Source: Pseudomonas sp. R-28-1W-6 (GTDB taxonomy: Bacteria; Pseudomonadota; Gammaproteobacteria; Pseudomonadales; Pseudomonadaceae). Taken from it: a stretch of 64,000 nt of DNA. The notes below the pieces were generated by a model that saw only the letters and a list, made by a program, of their open reading frames with translations, was not told the origin of the DNA and ran no database searches. A program made the translations under genes and the position numbers. The stretch lies in assembly GCF_009799925.1 (NCBI RefSeq), contig NZ_WELK01000006.1:120797-184796 (forward strand). Reading direction: 5' to 3'. Positions 16,918 through 25,679 of the stretch are shown here, in pieces (positions within the stretch are counted from its first letter, which is position 1; the number at the start of each line of letters is the position of its first letter).

Positions 16918-18051
16918 ATGAAGATTCTCATCAGTGGCGGTGCGGGTTTCATAGGAAGTGCGCTAGCAATTGCACTTGTGAAAAGAGGGGATGAGATTAC
17001 TGTTCTGGATAATCTTTCACCTCAAATCCACGGTGAAAGCCCTGAAACATCTGCGCTTGTTCAGCGTTTACCATCCTCGGTTCGCTTAATAAAAGGGGAT
17101 GTTCGTGATCGCGATGCTTGGGAAAGCGTATTGGCCGGACAGGAGGTTGTCGTCCATTTGGCCGCTGAAACAGGTACTGGTCAATCCATGTACGAAATTG
17201 ACCGCTACGTGGACGTCAATGCTCGTGGTACATCGTTGCTGCTGGACATGCTAGCCAAGAAGGAAGCGGGCAGCGAATCCGTGCGCCGCTTGGTAGTCGC
17301 GTCCTCGCGCGCGATTTACGGTGAAGGCAAGTATCAAGGCCGCGACGGCTTCGTCTATCCCTGCGCGCGAGCATTGGAAGATTTACAGAATGGCATCTTC
17401 GAATGTCGCGACCCTGACAGCGGTGACATCGCCACCCCTGTGCCGACCGACGAGTCCTCGCGCATCCATCCCAGTTCAATCTACGGCATTACCAAGCAGG
17501 TGCAGGAGCAATTGATTCTCACCGGTGGCGCGGCCTTGGGCATCGGCGCAGTGGCGCTGCGCTACCAGAATGTGTACGGTCCCGGCCAATCGCTGAAGAA
17601 CCCTTACACCGGCATCCTTTCGATCTTCTCCACCCTGCTGCTACAGGGCAAGGATGTGAACATTTTCGAGGACGGCAAGGAAAGTCGCGACTTTGTCTTC
17701 ATCGACGACGTGGTCGCCGCCACCATAGCCGTCATAGACTCGGACGTGACCGGCAAGGCCTACAATGTCGGCACTGGTGAGGCTACCGATGTGCTGACCG
17801 TCGCTCATTCGCTCAAGTCCAATTATGGTTCTGGAGGCGAAATCAAGGTGTCAGGCAATTTCCGCATCGGTGATATCCGCCACAACATTGCCGACCTTTC
17901 GAGTATCAAGCGCGACATCGGTTTTGTGCCGAAGGTTTCCTTCGCCGAAGGCGTCAAGGCTTTTTCGCAGTGGGTGAAAACCCAAGAAATCAGTGATTCC
18001 GGCTACGAGCGTTCGGTCAGTGAATTGCGCGCCAAGGGTTTGTTGAAGTGA
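16918..18051 (+). CDS. NAD-dependent sugar-nucleotide epimerase, dTDP-L-rhamnose 4-epimerase-like
   Basis: A 377-residue extended SDR. The cofactor motif GGAGFIG is at residues 7-13, followed by HLAAETGTGQSMYEI, ASSRAIYGEG, and the catalytic Tyr189/Lys193 pair in SSIYGITKQ. The AAETGTGQSMYE and YPCAR motifs are features I associate with the WbiB-type dTDP-L-rhamnose 4-epimerases that make dTDP-6-deoxy-L-talose. That fits the rml genes at 29-32 kb, but the exact substrate is inferred. A strong AGGAAAGGAAAA site precedes ATG 16918. It overlaps the next gene by one base. Confidence 0.8.
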   Translation: MKILISGGAGFIGSALAIALVKRGDEITVLDNLSPQIHGESPETSALVQRLPSSVRLIKGDVRDRDAWESVLAGQEVVVHLAAETGTGQSMYEIDRYVDVNARGTSLLLDMLAKKEAGSESVRRLVVASSRAIYGEGKYQGRDGFVYPCARALEDLQNGIFECRDPDSGDIATPVPTDESSRIHPSSIYGITKQVQEQLILTGGAALGIGAVALRYQNVYGPGQSLKNPYTGILSIFSTLLLQGKDVNIFEDGKESRDFVFIDDVVAATIAVIDSDVTGKAYNVGTGEATDVLTVAHSLKSNYGSGGEIKVSGNFRIGDIRHNIADLSSIKRDIGFVPKVSFAEGVKAFSQWVKTQEISDSGYERSVSELRAKGLLK

Positions 18052-19076
18052 TGGATGACGTGCAGAACTTGGCCGGTAAGCGGGTGTTGTTCATCGCCCC
18101 GATGTTCTTCGGCTACGAGAAGCTCATCAAAGTCGAGCTGGAGGCCAAAGGCGCACAGGTTGATTACTTCAATGATCGCCCCGACAATAGTTTCTGGACC
18201 AAGGCGCTGATCCGCCTGGATCGGCGCTTGCTGGCGCGCAAGACAGACGCCTATTACCACAGCATCATCGAATCCACTCGCGGCAAGACCTACGACCACA
18301 TACTGATTGTGCGTGGCGAGGCCATTTCACTACAAATGCTGCGACTGCTGCGCCAGGCCCAACCCAAGGCTCGATTGAGCCTGTATCTATGGGACTCAAT
18401 GCACTACAACCCGAATGCGCGCAAACTGCTGGGCGAGTTCAACCAAGTATTCTCCTTCGACCGCTCCGACGTGGAGCAGAGCTCGAAGATGCAATTCCTA
18501 CCACTGTTCTATGGGCGCGAATTTGAGCGCTCTGCACAGTGGCAAGGCGTGCCGGTATATGACGCCTGCTTCATTGGCACCATCCACACCGACCGTTACA
18601 AGGTGCTGGAAAAGGTTATTGACAGCTTGCAGGCACGTGGGTGCAAGGTGTTCGTGTTTTGCTACTACCCGTCAAAACAACTTTACCGCTTGCGCGCCTT
18701 TGTCGATCCCGGCTTCCGTCGTTTTGGCCGTAAATACGTCAACTTCACCGGAATGAAGCTCTCCGAAGTGGTCGATCGTATCGCGGAGAGCCGGGCGGTA
18801 ATCGATGTTAACCGTCCGGACCAGTTAGGTCTGACCATGCGTACCATCGAAGCGGTAGGTGCGCAGCGCAAGCTGATTACCACTAATGCCGACGTGGTCA
18901 ATTATGACCTGTACAATCCTACTGGCGTGCTGGTGCTGGACAGGCAAAGTCCGCTAATTGACGGCGATCTTCTTTACCGTGAAGAGCTACCGTTCGACCC
19001 GGCGCTGCGCGAAAAATACTCGGTCTCAGCTTGGATTGACCGCATTTTCAATGAATCCGGTGCCACAATTATATGA
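18051..19076 (+). CDS. CgeB-like polysaccharide biosynthesis protein, possible glycosyltransferase
   Basis: A 341-residue soluble protein. It begins with a Rossmann-like strand ([24 protein letters not shown]) and has a domain break near the middle. The C-terminal half contains [15 protein letters not shown] and [25 protein letters not shown], which resembles the nucleotide-binding half of CgeB/GT-B glycosyltransferases (a conserved Glu after a Gly-Leu-Thr-Met-Arg turn). Homologues occur in LPS and capsule loci, usually unassigned. It could transfer a sugar in the repeat unit. Its ATG overlaps the epimerase stop, and it overlaps the CMP-transferase by four bases. Confidence 0.6.
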   Translation: MDDVQNLAGKRVLFIAPMFFGYEKLIKVELEAKGAQVDYFNDRPDNSFWTKALIRLDRRLLARKTDAYYHSIIESTRGKTYDHILIVRGEAISLQMLRLLRQAQPKARLSLYLWDSMHYNPNARKLLGEFNQVFSFDRSDVEQSSKMQFLPLFYGREFERSAQWQGVPVYDACFIGTIHTDRYKVLEKVIDSLQARGCKVFVFCYYPSKQLYRLRAFVDPGFRRFGRKYVNFTGMKLSEVVDRIAESRAVIDVNRPDQLGLTMRTIEAVGAQRKLITTNADVVNYDLYNPTGVLVLDRQSPLIDGDLLYREELPFDPALREKYSVSAWIDRIFNESGATII

Positions 19077-19768
19077 AGCCATCGAACCTTGCCATCATCC
19101 CCGCACGCGGCGGCTCCAAAGGCATTCCACGCAAGAACGTCCGAGACATCGCCGGCAAGCCGCTCATCGCTTGGAGCATCGAACAAGCGCTGGCCTCGGA
19201 GTTTGTGGATCGCGTCGTGGTTTCCACCGATGACGACGAGATTGCCGAGATTGCCGTGCGCCACGGTGCCGAGGTGCCGTTCCGGCGCCCCCCAGAACTG
19301 GCCAATGACACCGCCGCCACCGAGCCCAGTCTTGTGCATGCCTTGCAATGGCTGGAGGCCAATGAAGGTTATTGCCCACACAACGTCATCTTGTTGCAGG
19401 CGACGTCTCCCGTGCGTTACGCCGGCGCCATCGACCGTGCAATCCAGCAATTCAGTGATGAAGGAGCGGACAGCTTACTGTCTGTTTGCGAGTTCTGGCA
19501 CTTCCTGTGGCAGGACAAGTCCGCACCGAAGGCGCTCTATGATTACAAGCATCGCCCGCGTCGCCAGGACATCCGTCCCGAGGGTATAAAGCTGAAGGAA
19601 AACGGCTCCATCTACATTACCCGTAGTGATTTGTTGGTACGGGAAAACAATCGCTTGGGTGGAAAGATTTCAGCCTTCGTTATGAGTGATGAGGAAAGCT
19701 ACGAGATTGACTCGCTCGTGGACTGGGCCGTAGTTGAAACCCTTTTGAAGAATATTGCAGGTAGTTAA
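19073..19768 (+). CDS. CMP-sugar (acylneuraminate-type) cytidylyltransferase
   Basis: A 231-residue nucleotidyltransferase. The N-terminal [15 protein letters not shown] (residues 8-22) is the CTP-binding signature of NeuA, PseF, LegF and KdsB. The later LLQATSPVR and [12 protein letters not shown] segments and the final [11 protein letters not shown] carry the metal-binding acidic residues of NeuA-type enzymes. It should activate an ulosonic acid as CMP-sugar. It is followed two bases later by the NeuB-like fusion, so both act on the same sugar. Confidence 0.88.
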   Translation: MKPSNLAIIPARGGSKGIPRKNVRDIAGKPLIAWSIEQALASEFVDRVVVSTDDDEIAEIAVRHGAEVPFRRPPELANDTAATEPSLVHALQWLEANEGYCPHNVILLQATSPVRYAGAIDRAIQQFSDEGADSLLSVCEFWHFLWQDKSAPKALYDYKHRPRRQDIRPEGIKLKENGSIYITRSDLLVRENNRLGGKISAFVMSDEESYEIDSLVDWAVVETLLKNIAGS

Positions 19769-19769
19769 C

Positions 19770-22016
19770 ATGTTGATCAGCAAGAAAATCTCCGAATTCC
19801 TCGTCTTTGAAACGGAGTCGATCTTCCATGCATTGGAAAAGATCAACAACAACAAGCACCGTATCGTTTTTGTCGTCAATGAGGGCGGCACGCTGGTTGG
19901 TGCCTTCTCCGACGGGGATTTCCGGCGCTGGCTGACCTCCAGCCCGGACTTCGACCTGCAAAAGGAAGTCGGCCCCATCGCCCATGGTACTGTCACCTCG
20001 CGCAAGGCCAATGCACCGCGCAATGAAATTGAAGCTGCATTTAGTCGTGGCATCGAGTTGATCCCGCTGGTGGACGATTACCAGCGTTTGGTTGCCATCG
20101 CCATCCAGGGTGAGCGCGGCATCACTATAGGCAAACACGTCATCACCGAAACGTCGCCAGCCTATGTGATTGCCGAGATCGGCAACAATCACAATGGTGA
20201 CATCAAGCTGGCCAAGCAATTGGTTGATCTTGCCTTGGCTGCCGGTGCCGATTGCGTGAAATTCCAGATGCGCGACATGGACTCCCTGTACAAGGGGGGC
20301 AGCGGCAAGGACCAGAGCGCCGACTTGGGCGCGCAGTACACCATCGACTTGTTGAGCCGGTTTCAGCTAAGCAACGCCGAATTGGTTGAGGTTTTTGACT
20401 ATTGCAAGCAGCTTGGTCTTGTGCCGCTGTGCACGCCGTGGGATCTCAAGAGCTTGCAAGTGCTTGAGGACTACGGGATGGAGGCCTACAAGGTGGCCTC
20501 CGCGGATTTCACCAACCATCAGTTGCTTGGTGCAATGGCGGCAACCGGCAAGCCGCTGTTTTGCAGTACCGGCATGAGTACCGAGGCGGAAATCCGCCAG
20601 TCCGTGACTTTCCTGAAAAACAAGGGGGCCAACTTCGTCATCCTGCATTGCAACTCGACGTACCCCACCCCATTCAAGGACGTCAATCTGGCCTATCTGA
20701 AGCGCTTGCAGGAAATCACCGGCAGCCTGGTGGGTTATTCCGGCCATGAGCGTGGCATTTCCGTTCCGGTGGCGGCGGTGACGCTGGGCGCGCGCGTCAT
20801 CGAGAAACACTTCACCATCGACAAGGGCATGGAAGGCAACGACCACAAGGTGTCGCTGCTGCCCGACGAGTTCCGCGACATGGTGCGGATGATCCGCGAA
20901 GTCGAAGAGGCCATGGGCAATAGCGGCGAACGCAGCATCACCCAGGGCGAGCTCATGAATCGCGAAACCCTTGCCAAGAGCCTGGTGGCCAGCCGCAATG
21001 TTGGCAGGGGCGAGGTGATCGAGCTGGACATGGTGGACGTGAAAAGCCCTGGCCAAGGGTTGCAGCCGATGTACCTGGAACAACTGGTTGGCAAGCACGC
21101 CAAGCGCGACCTGCAGGCAGGCGATTACTTCTACGAATCCGACCTGAAGGACGAAACGGTCGAGGCGCGCGATTATGCCTTCGATCGTCCATTCGGCATC
21201 CCGGTTCGTTATCATGATTATGCCAAACTGGTGCCCAAGTCGAATTTCGACTTCGTCGAATTCCACCTGAGCTATCAGGATATGGAGCTGGACCCTGCCG
21301 ATTTCTTCGATGGTCCGCAACCGATCGGGTTTGCCATACATAGCCCCGAGCTGTTCGCTGGCGACCACATCATGGACTTGGCCAGCGAGGACGACGCCTA
21401 TCGCGCGCATTCGATCAACGAATTGCAGCGGGTCTGCGACATTACCCGAAACCTGAAGCGGTTTTTCCCGAAGACTGAAAAACCGGTCATCGTCATCAAT
21501 GCCGGCGGCTTCAGTACTGCCTCGTTCCTGCCCAAGGAAAGTCGCCCAGCAATGTACCAGCGCATTGCCGAATCGCTGGCCCAAGTCGATCAAAGCGGGG
21601 TGGAAGTCATTATCCAGACGATGCCGCCGTTCCCGTGGCACTTTGGCGGTCAGAGCCATCACAACCTGTTCGTCGATCCGAACGAAATCAAGGCGTTCTG
21701 TGACCGGTACGACTACCGCATCTGCTACGACATCTCTCACTCGATGATGGCGTGCAATTACTACAGGTGGAAGCTGACGGATTTCACCCGGCTGGTGGGT
21801 GCCAACACCGCACACATGCACGTGGTGGATGCGCTTGGTGTTGATGGGGAGGGTGTGCAGATCGGCAAGGGCGACGTGGACTTCACGGAACTGGCGCGTG
21901 ACCTGCGTCAGCATGCGCCAAGTGCGCAATTCATCCCCGAGGTCTGGCAAGGCCACAAGAACCAGGGCGAAGGGTTCTGGTTTGCACTGGACTTCCTTGA
22001 AACCTATTTCAAATAA
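19770..22016 (+). CDS. Three-part fusion: CBS pair, NeuB-type nonulosonate synthase with SAF domain, TIM-barrel isomerase domain
   Basis: A 748-residue fusion. Residues 1-125 are a CBS pair (VVNEGGTLVGAFSDGDFRR; GIELIPLVDDYQRLVAI). Residues 130-395 are a NeuB synthase with AEIGNNHNGD, VKFQMRD, CTPWD, YKVASAD, STGMST, HCNSTYPTP, GYSGHERG and EKHFTID, so the phosphoenolpyruvate condensation site looks complete. Residues 398-460 form the SAF (antifreeze-like) lid. Residues 475-748 are a xylose-isomerase-type barrel with likely metal ligands in CYDISHS, HMHVVDALG, GKGDVDF and PEVWQGHKNQGEG. The sugar is unknown: no UDP-GlcNAc 2-epimerase is nearby. ATG 19770 is preferred over a TTG at 19755. Confidence 0.88.
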   Translation: MLISKKISEFLVFETESIFHALEKINNNKHRIVFVVNEGGTLVGAFSDGDFRRWLTSSPDFDLQKEVGPIAHGTVTSRKANAPRNEIEAAFSRGIELIPLVDDYQRLVAIAIQGERGITIGKHVITETSPAYVIAEIGNNHNGDIKLAKQLVDLALAAGADCVKFQMRDMDSLYKGGSGKDQSADLGAQYTIDLLSRFQLSNAELVEVFDYCKQLGLVPLCTPWDLKSLQVLEDYGMEAYKVASADFTNHQLLGAMAATGKPLFCSTGMSTEAEIRQSVTFLKNKGANFVILHCNSTYPTPFKDVNLAYLKRLQEITGSLVGYSGHERGISVPVAAVTLGARVIEKHFTIDKGMEGNDHKVSLLPDEFRDMVRMIREVEEAMGNSGERSITQGELMNRETLAKSLVASRNVGRGEVIELDMVDVKSPGQGLQPMYLEQLVGKHAKRDLQAGDYFYESDLKDETVEARDYAFDRPFGIPVRYHDYAKLVPKSNFDFVEFHLSYQDMELDPADFFDGPQPIGFAIHSPELFAGDHIMDLASEDDAYRAHSINELQRVCDITRNLKRFFPKTEKPVIVINAGGFSTASFLPKESRPAMYQRIAESLAQVDQSGVEVIIQTMPPFPWHFGGQSHHNLFVDPNEIKAFCDRYDYRICYDISHSMMACNYYRWKLTDFTRLVGANTAHMHVVDALGVDGEGVQIGKGDVDFTELARDLRQHAPSAQFIPEVWQGHKNQGEGFWFALDFLETYFK

Positions 22017-22037
22017 ACCAAGCATAGAGCAAGTTGC

Positions 22038-23216
22038 GTGCTGAAGAAGTTCTTGTCCGGTTCGGGAATATTTGCGTTGTCCGTACTGGTATTCAGTATT
22101 GTCCGGCAGATCATCGTATTCCCGGCCATATCGCGCATCGACGACCAGTTGTTCGCAAGTCTGACCTTCATGGTCTTCACTTTCGAGGCAATTGCCTATG
22201 GCTTCACCGGGGCCATCCCGGATTACTACGTTCGGCAGGTGCAGGGAAGCACGGCGAATGCGGGACTGATGCGGCAGCTTGGCAGGCTCTGCCTGTTAGG
22301 GCTGGCCAGCATTCCTGCATTTCTCCTGCTGGGCATGGATGCGTGGACTTCCTCGATCTTGGGCTTGTATCTCTACTTCTTTGCGCTGAATGCGCTGAAG
22401 ATCAAGTTGGTCTTCAACAAGCTGCGTTTTGGCGAAAATTTCATCTACATGGCGTTCCGCAGTGCACCTTATCTGCTGGCCCTATGGCTGATCTGGGCGC
22501 AACCGGCATGGCTGCATGGGTACGAGTTGCAAGCCATTGCCGCGCTGATGCTGGCATTTGAGTTTTTCTATTGGCTACGGCTGGACGCCATTACCCAACA
22601 GGACATGCGCGAGAGCGGGCAAGGGGCTGAACAAGAATATGGTGCGTTGTTGGCGTCGCTGCTGCCGTTCATTGCAAGTGCCCTGCTGATCGGCGTCATC
22701 CAGCGAGGCGATATGACCTTGGTCAAACTGGTCGACGCTGCGTACTACACGGATTATGCCAAGACGATCCTGACCATCAACTTCTTTTGCGCACCCTTGT
22801 CCCTGATGATATCCGCTCCCCTGTTGAGCTTCCTGAGCAACCACGGCCTTTCACTCGGCTCGCCTGGCGTGAAACGCTTGCTGCTTGTGATAACCGGACT
22901 GGTTTTGCTGACCGGCTTGGGGGCCGCCGCGACATTCGACTACGTGAACGGCATTCTTTACGGCGGCTCCAGCACAAGCCCCGCCTGGCTGGTGTTCTAC
23001 TTGACGACCAGCACCTTGCTGTACGCGCTGGTCCGGACAATGGTTGTGAAGTACGCCGCTGTGCGGCTGGTCCTGCCGGTGAACATCATGCTGATTCTGT
23101 TGGCTGCCGCCATGGCCATCTACCTGCCGGTACAAGTCTTCGTCGTTCTTTTCTATGGCCAGCGCCTGCTGGCATACGCCATATTGTTGGCTATCGACAG
23201 GCAATACACCCAATGA
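22038..23216 (+). CDS. Polysaccharide flippase-like membrane protein (Wzx candidate)
   Basis: A 392-residue polytopic protein with about ten to twelve hydrophobic segments, starting LKKFLSGSGIFALSVLVFSI. The size, topology and position among O-unit genes fit the Wzx/MOP flippase group, which moves undecaprenyl-linked units across the inner membrane. The start is GTG 22038, 21 bases after the NeuB fusion. It is the only flippase candidate in the island. Assignment rests on topology and context, not on strong motifs. Confidence 0.65.
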   Translation: MLKKFLSGSGIFALSVLVFSIVRQIIVFPAISRIDDQLFASLTFMVFTFEAIAYGFTGAIPDYYVRQVQGSTANAGLMRQLGRLCLLGLASIPAFLLLGMDAWTSSILGLYLYFFALNALKIKLVFNKLRFGENFIYMAFRSAPYLLALWLIWAQPAWLHGYELQAIAALMLAFEFFYWLRLDAITQQDMRESGQGAEQEYGALLASLLPFIASALLIGVIQRGDMTLVKLVDAAYYTDYAKTILTINFFCAPLSLMISAPLLSFLSNHGLSLGSPGVKRLLLVITGLVLLTGLGAAATFDYVNGILYGGSSTSPAWLVFYLTTSTLLYALVRTMVVKYAAVRLVLPVNIMLILLAAAMAIYLPVQVFVVLFYGQRLLAYAILLAIDRQYTQ

Positions 23217-23233
23217 AGATTATCTACCCCTAA
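23213..23233 (+). pseudogene. Six-codon gene stub at a recombination junction
   Basis: An ATG overlaps the flippase stop in the usual ATGA coupling and reads MKIIYP, a typical glycosyltransferase beginning, then hits TAA. Right after it the sequence turns AT-rich and non-coding until the next gene. It looks like the first codons of a lost gene that was cut at about 23230. Confidence 0.45.
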
Positions 23234-23377
23234 GTTTTCGGCGTATCGCCAAATTTCCATTTTTTAAGGGATGTTGGAAGTTTCAAAAGGAATTTCATGC
23301 TGCAAGTCGCTGGGTTTACTGGTGCTGAATTTTTCTGAATCGACTCGCCAGGCATTTTTCAATCTGGATTAATAGTC

Positions 23378-24673
23378 TTGACTATTCACTACTTTCATTT
23401 GTTGTGCACGATAGTATTCATTTTGTACTCATTTAGAATGAGCCTCGCAAAGGCCGTCTTGAACTTTATTTATATTGCCCCATTCTACTCCGTGTCGCTG
23501 GTTGAGTTTTCTGGGTCTTTTATAAAACCCTCGGAGCTATATGCAGCAGCGCTGGCTATTCTATTCTTTCTAAAAGGCGGCCGCCTCAAAAAGAAACCAG
23601 TCATTTTTGCATGCCTGTTCTTCTGTCCGTTTGTATTGTCATTGTTGGTCAATTTGTATGACTTCAATCCCATAGATGCATGGGAATTAAATGCGGAGAA
23701 TAGGGATGTTTTTTATGAAAAGTTGACCCATAAAACTGAAATAACCGTAACCAATTTTACGCAGTTACTATACGTTGTAGTCGGCCTGGTTTCTTTTGTG
23801 GTTGTCGCCAGCGTGGACATGAGGCAGCAACGAGATAATGTCGAAAGGGCAATAAGACGAGCTATTTTGATGGTTTCGGCAATAGGTTTTTTTCAGGTGC
23901 TATCATATTATGGTGGTTTCTATGAGGCCTATTTGACCGTATTTTACAACTCCGAGGCTGTCGCCATTGGTCGGCAGGTTTGGTTTGAGATTTCTGGTGT
24001 CAAACGGATAAATTCGGTTTTTGGTGAGCCTTCCATATTCGGTTTTTATTTGGGGGTGTCTCTGTTGGTATTGCTGGCTCTGCGGGAGTGGAGAGTTGGT
24101 GGTATGGTCAGAAAGTTTGGGGTTTGGGTTTCATTAATTGCTGGGCTTATTTCGACTGCGGGAACATTTTATTATTGTGCGATGGTGTTGTGTCTTTTTT
24201 ATGTGCTTCACAATCTCAAGAGATTTTTTATTATCCCATTGTGCATCATCGGTGGGTTGAGTGTGGTTGTGGTTGCGGCTTATGTTGTTCAGATTGCTCC
24301 GCAATTTGTTGATCAAAAACTCGCGTCACTGGCAGAAAGGTTGCAGTTTGGTTTTTATCTGCCAATCACTAATTTCCTCACCAATCCATTCTTTGGGGCT
24401 GCATTTGGTACGGATAGGCCGACCACACTAGTTTTCAATCTGCTGGTTTCTCTGGGAGGGATCGGCGTTTTTATGGTGGCCCTCGCTGCGAGTGCAATAT
24501 GGAATAAGGGCGTGGGGGCGGTTCTGGTTTTTTGGATAATTGCTGGAATGCTGGTGCCTGATATTATTTATCTGTATGTGTGGCTTTATCTTGGAATCAT
24601 GTTTTCTATTTTTTCAGGAAAGAGCAGGGTGGATCCAGGCGTTGTTAAGAATACATCCGGGACTTTGCGGTGA
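23378..24673 (+). CDS. Wzy-like O-antigen polymerase candidate
   Basis: A 431-residue AT-rich gene encoding an integral membrane protein with about ten to twelve hydrophobic segments and a large periplasmic loop after LLVNLYDFNPIDAWELNAEN. Such a plan, with low identity to anything, is typical of Wzy polymerases. The central INSVFGEPSIFGFYLGVSLL and GLISTAGTFYYCAMV segments resemble the O-antigen polymerase/ligase region. The start is uncertain: TTG 23378 gives the longest protein and ATG 23438 is an alternative. Base composition is well below the flanks, suggesting transfer. Confidence 0.7.
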   Translation: MTIHYFHLLCTIVFILYSFRMSLAKAVLNFIYIAPFYSVSLVEFSGSFIKPSELYAAALAILFFLKGGRLKKKPVIFACLFFCPFVLSLLVNLYDFNPIDAWELNAENRDVFYEKLTHKTEITVTNFTQLLYVVVGLVSFVVVASVDMRQQRDNVERAIRRAILMVSAIGFFQVLSYYGGFYEAYLTVFYNSEAVAIGRQVWFEISGVKRINSVFGEPSIFGFYLGVSLLVLLALREWRVGGMVRKFGVWVSLIAGLISTAGTFYYCAMVLCLFYVLHNLKRFFIIPLCIIGGLSVVVVAAYVVQIAPQFVDQKLASLAERLQFGFYLPITNFLTNPFFGAAFGTDRPTTLVFNLLVSLGGIGVFMVALAASAIWNKGVGAVLVFWIIAGMLVPDIIYLYVWLYLGIMFSIFSGKSRVDPGVVKNTSGTLR

Positions 24674-24747
24674 CTGTTGGGTGGGTTTGAGTTATTTTTT
24701 ATCGTGCCATTGTATTTGATAATATAAGTTATTAGTGAAGCCAAAAT

Positions 24748-25665
24748 ATGCGAACTATCGCTCTGCCAGAAACTGTGTATCACATAGAGTTGATAAAGGA
24801 AAACCATCCTGAAGTCGATCTCTATCTGATTAGGCGCAATTCTGCACCGTATGAAAAAAATCTGCCCTTAGGGGCGAATTTTTCTTTTTTTGAGGCTGAC
24901 CAGTTTTCTTTGAATCCCATAAGTTCAATTAGGAGGGCAAGGGCTCTTTATAAGAATTTGTCGAGATTGATTTCTGAGTCAGGGGCTGGCAATCTCATAA
25001 TTTTTGCAGATGCTAAGCCGTATCATAAATATATAATCGATTACTGCTTAAAAAATGGCATAGAGGTGGAGTTGTGGGAGGATGGGCTTGGCTACTACAT
25101 TGGTACTGGTCATAAATATAAATCCATTGCTAAAAATTTTATCAAGGTGGCCTTTGGTGCGTATCATAAGGGGCTGCTCTCCGAGCAGCATCGAAGGGAT
25201 GAGATAGTTACAAGGGATAGATTTATCCAAAAGAATCTTAGGTATCCGGTTCAGGAACCTGCTTTTGTAGAAGCGCTTGATCGGATCGCGTTCATCGGGC
25301 AGCCACTGGTCGATGATGGATATTTGAGTGCATCTCGCTATGTATCGATAATCGAGAGTATCTACGATCAGTCCGGCATCATGGTGGACTATTTGCCCCA
25401 TCCCAGGGAGCAATCACTGATCTTCAATCAATCGAAAGTGCGGGTGGTCAAAGGTGTCAAGACGCAGAGTTATTTGTGTACTGTCAAGTATTTGCACTGC
25501 ACAACCGCTTTTTCCACGGCGATAATAAATTTAAGTGGTGAGAGTAGAAGTTTTTGTCCTGGTTTATTTGGGTTGCGACAAGTTGAGCGCGCATTGTCGA
25601 AATTTCCCGAGCTCGGTGTTAGGGTCGTCAAAGATTTCTCGAGTATCGGTCAGCCTGGAAGGTGA
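24748..25665 (+). CDS. Sialyltransferase-like glycosyltransferase (GT52/polysialyltransferase type)
   Basis: A 305-residue soluble protein. It has the three motifs of bacterial sialyltransferases in the right order: D/E-D/E-G as EDG at residues 111-113 (VELWEDGLGYY), the HP motif at 218-219 (DYLPHPRE) and a Ser/Thr motif near 252-257 (TTAFST). The EDG Asp would be the catalytic base and the HP His would bind CMP phosphate. It is the natural user of the CMP-sugar made by the two genes at 19-22 kb. The gene is AT-rich, like its neighbours. Assignment to GT52 is by motif only. Confidence 0.72.
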   Translation: MRTIALPETVYHIELIKENHPEVDLYLIRRNSAPYEKNLPLGANFSFFEADQFSLNPISSIRRARALYKNLSRLISESGAGNLIIFADAKPYHKYIIDYCLKNGIEVELWEDGLGYYIGTGHKYKSIAKNFIKVAFGAYHKGLLSEQHRRDEIVTRDRFIQKNLRYPVQEPAFVEALDRIAFIGQPLVDDGYLSASRYVSIIESIYDQSGIMVDYLPHPREQSLIFNQSKVRVVKGVKTQSYLCTVKYLHCTTAFSTAIINLSGESRSFCPGLFGLRQVERALSKFPELGVRVVKDFSSIGQPGR

Positions 25666-25679
25666 GTGGGAGTCCAATA

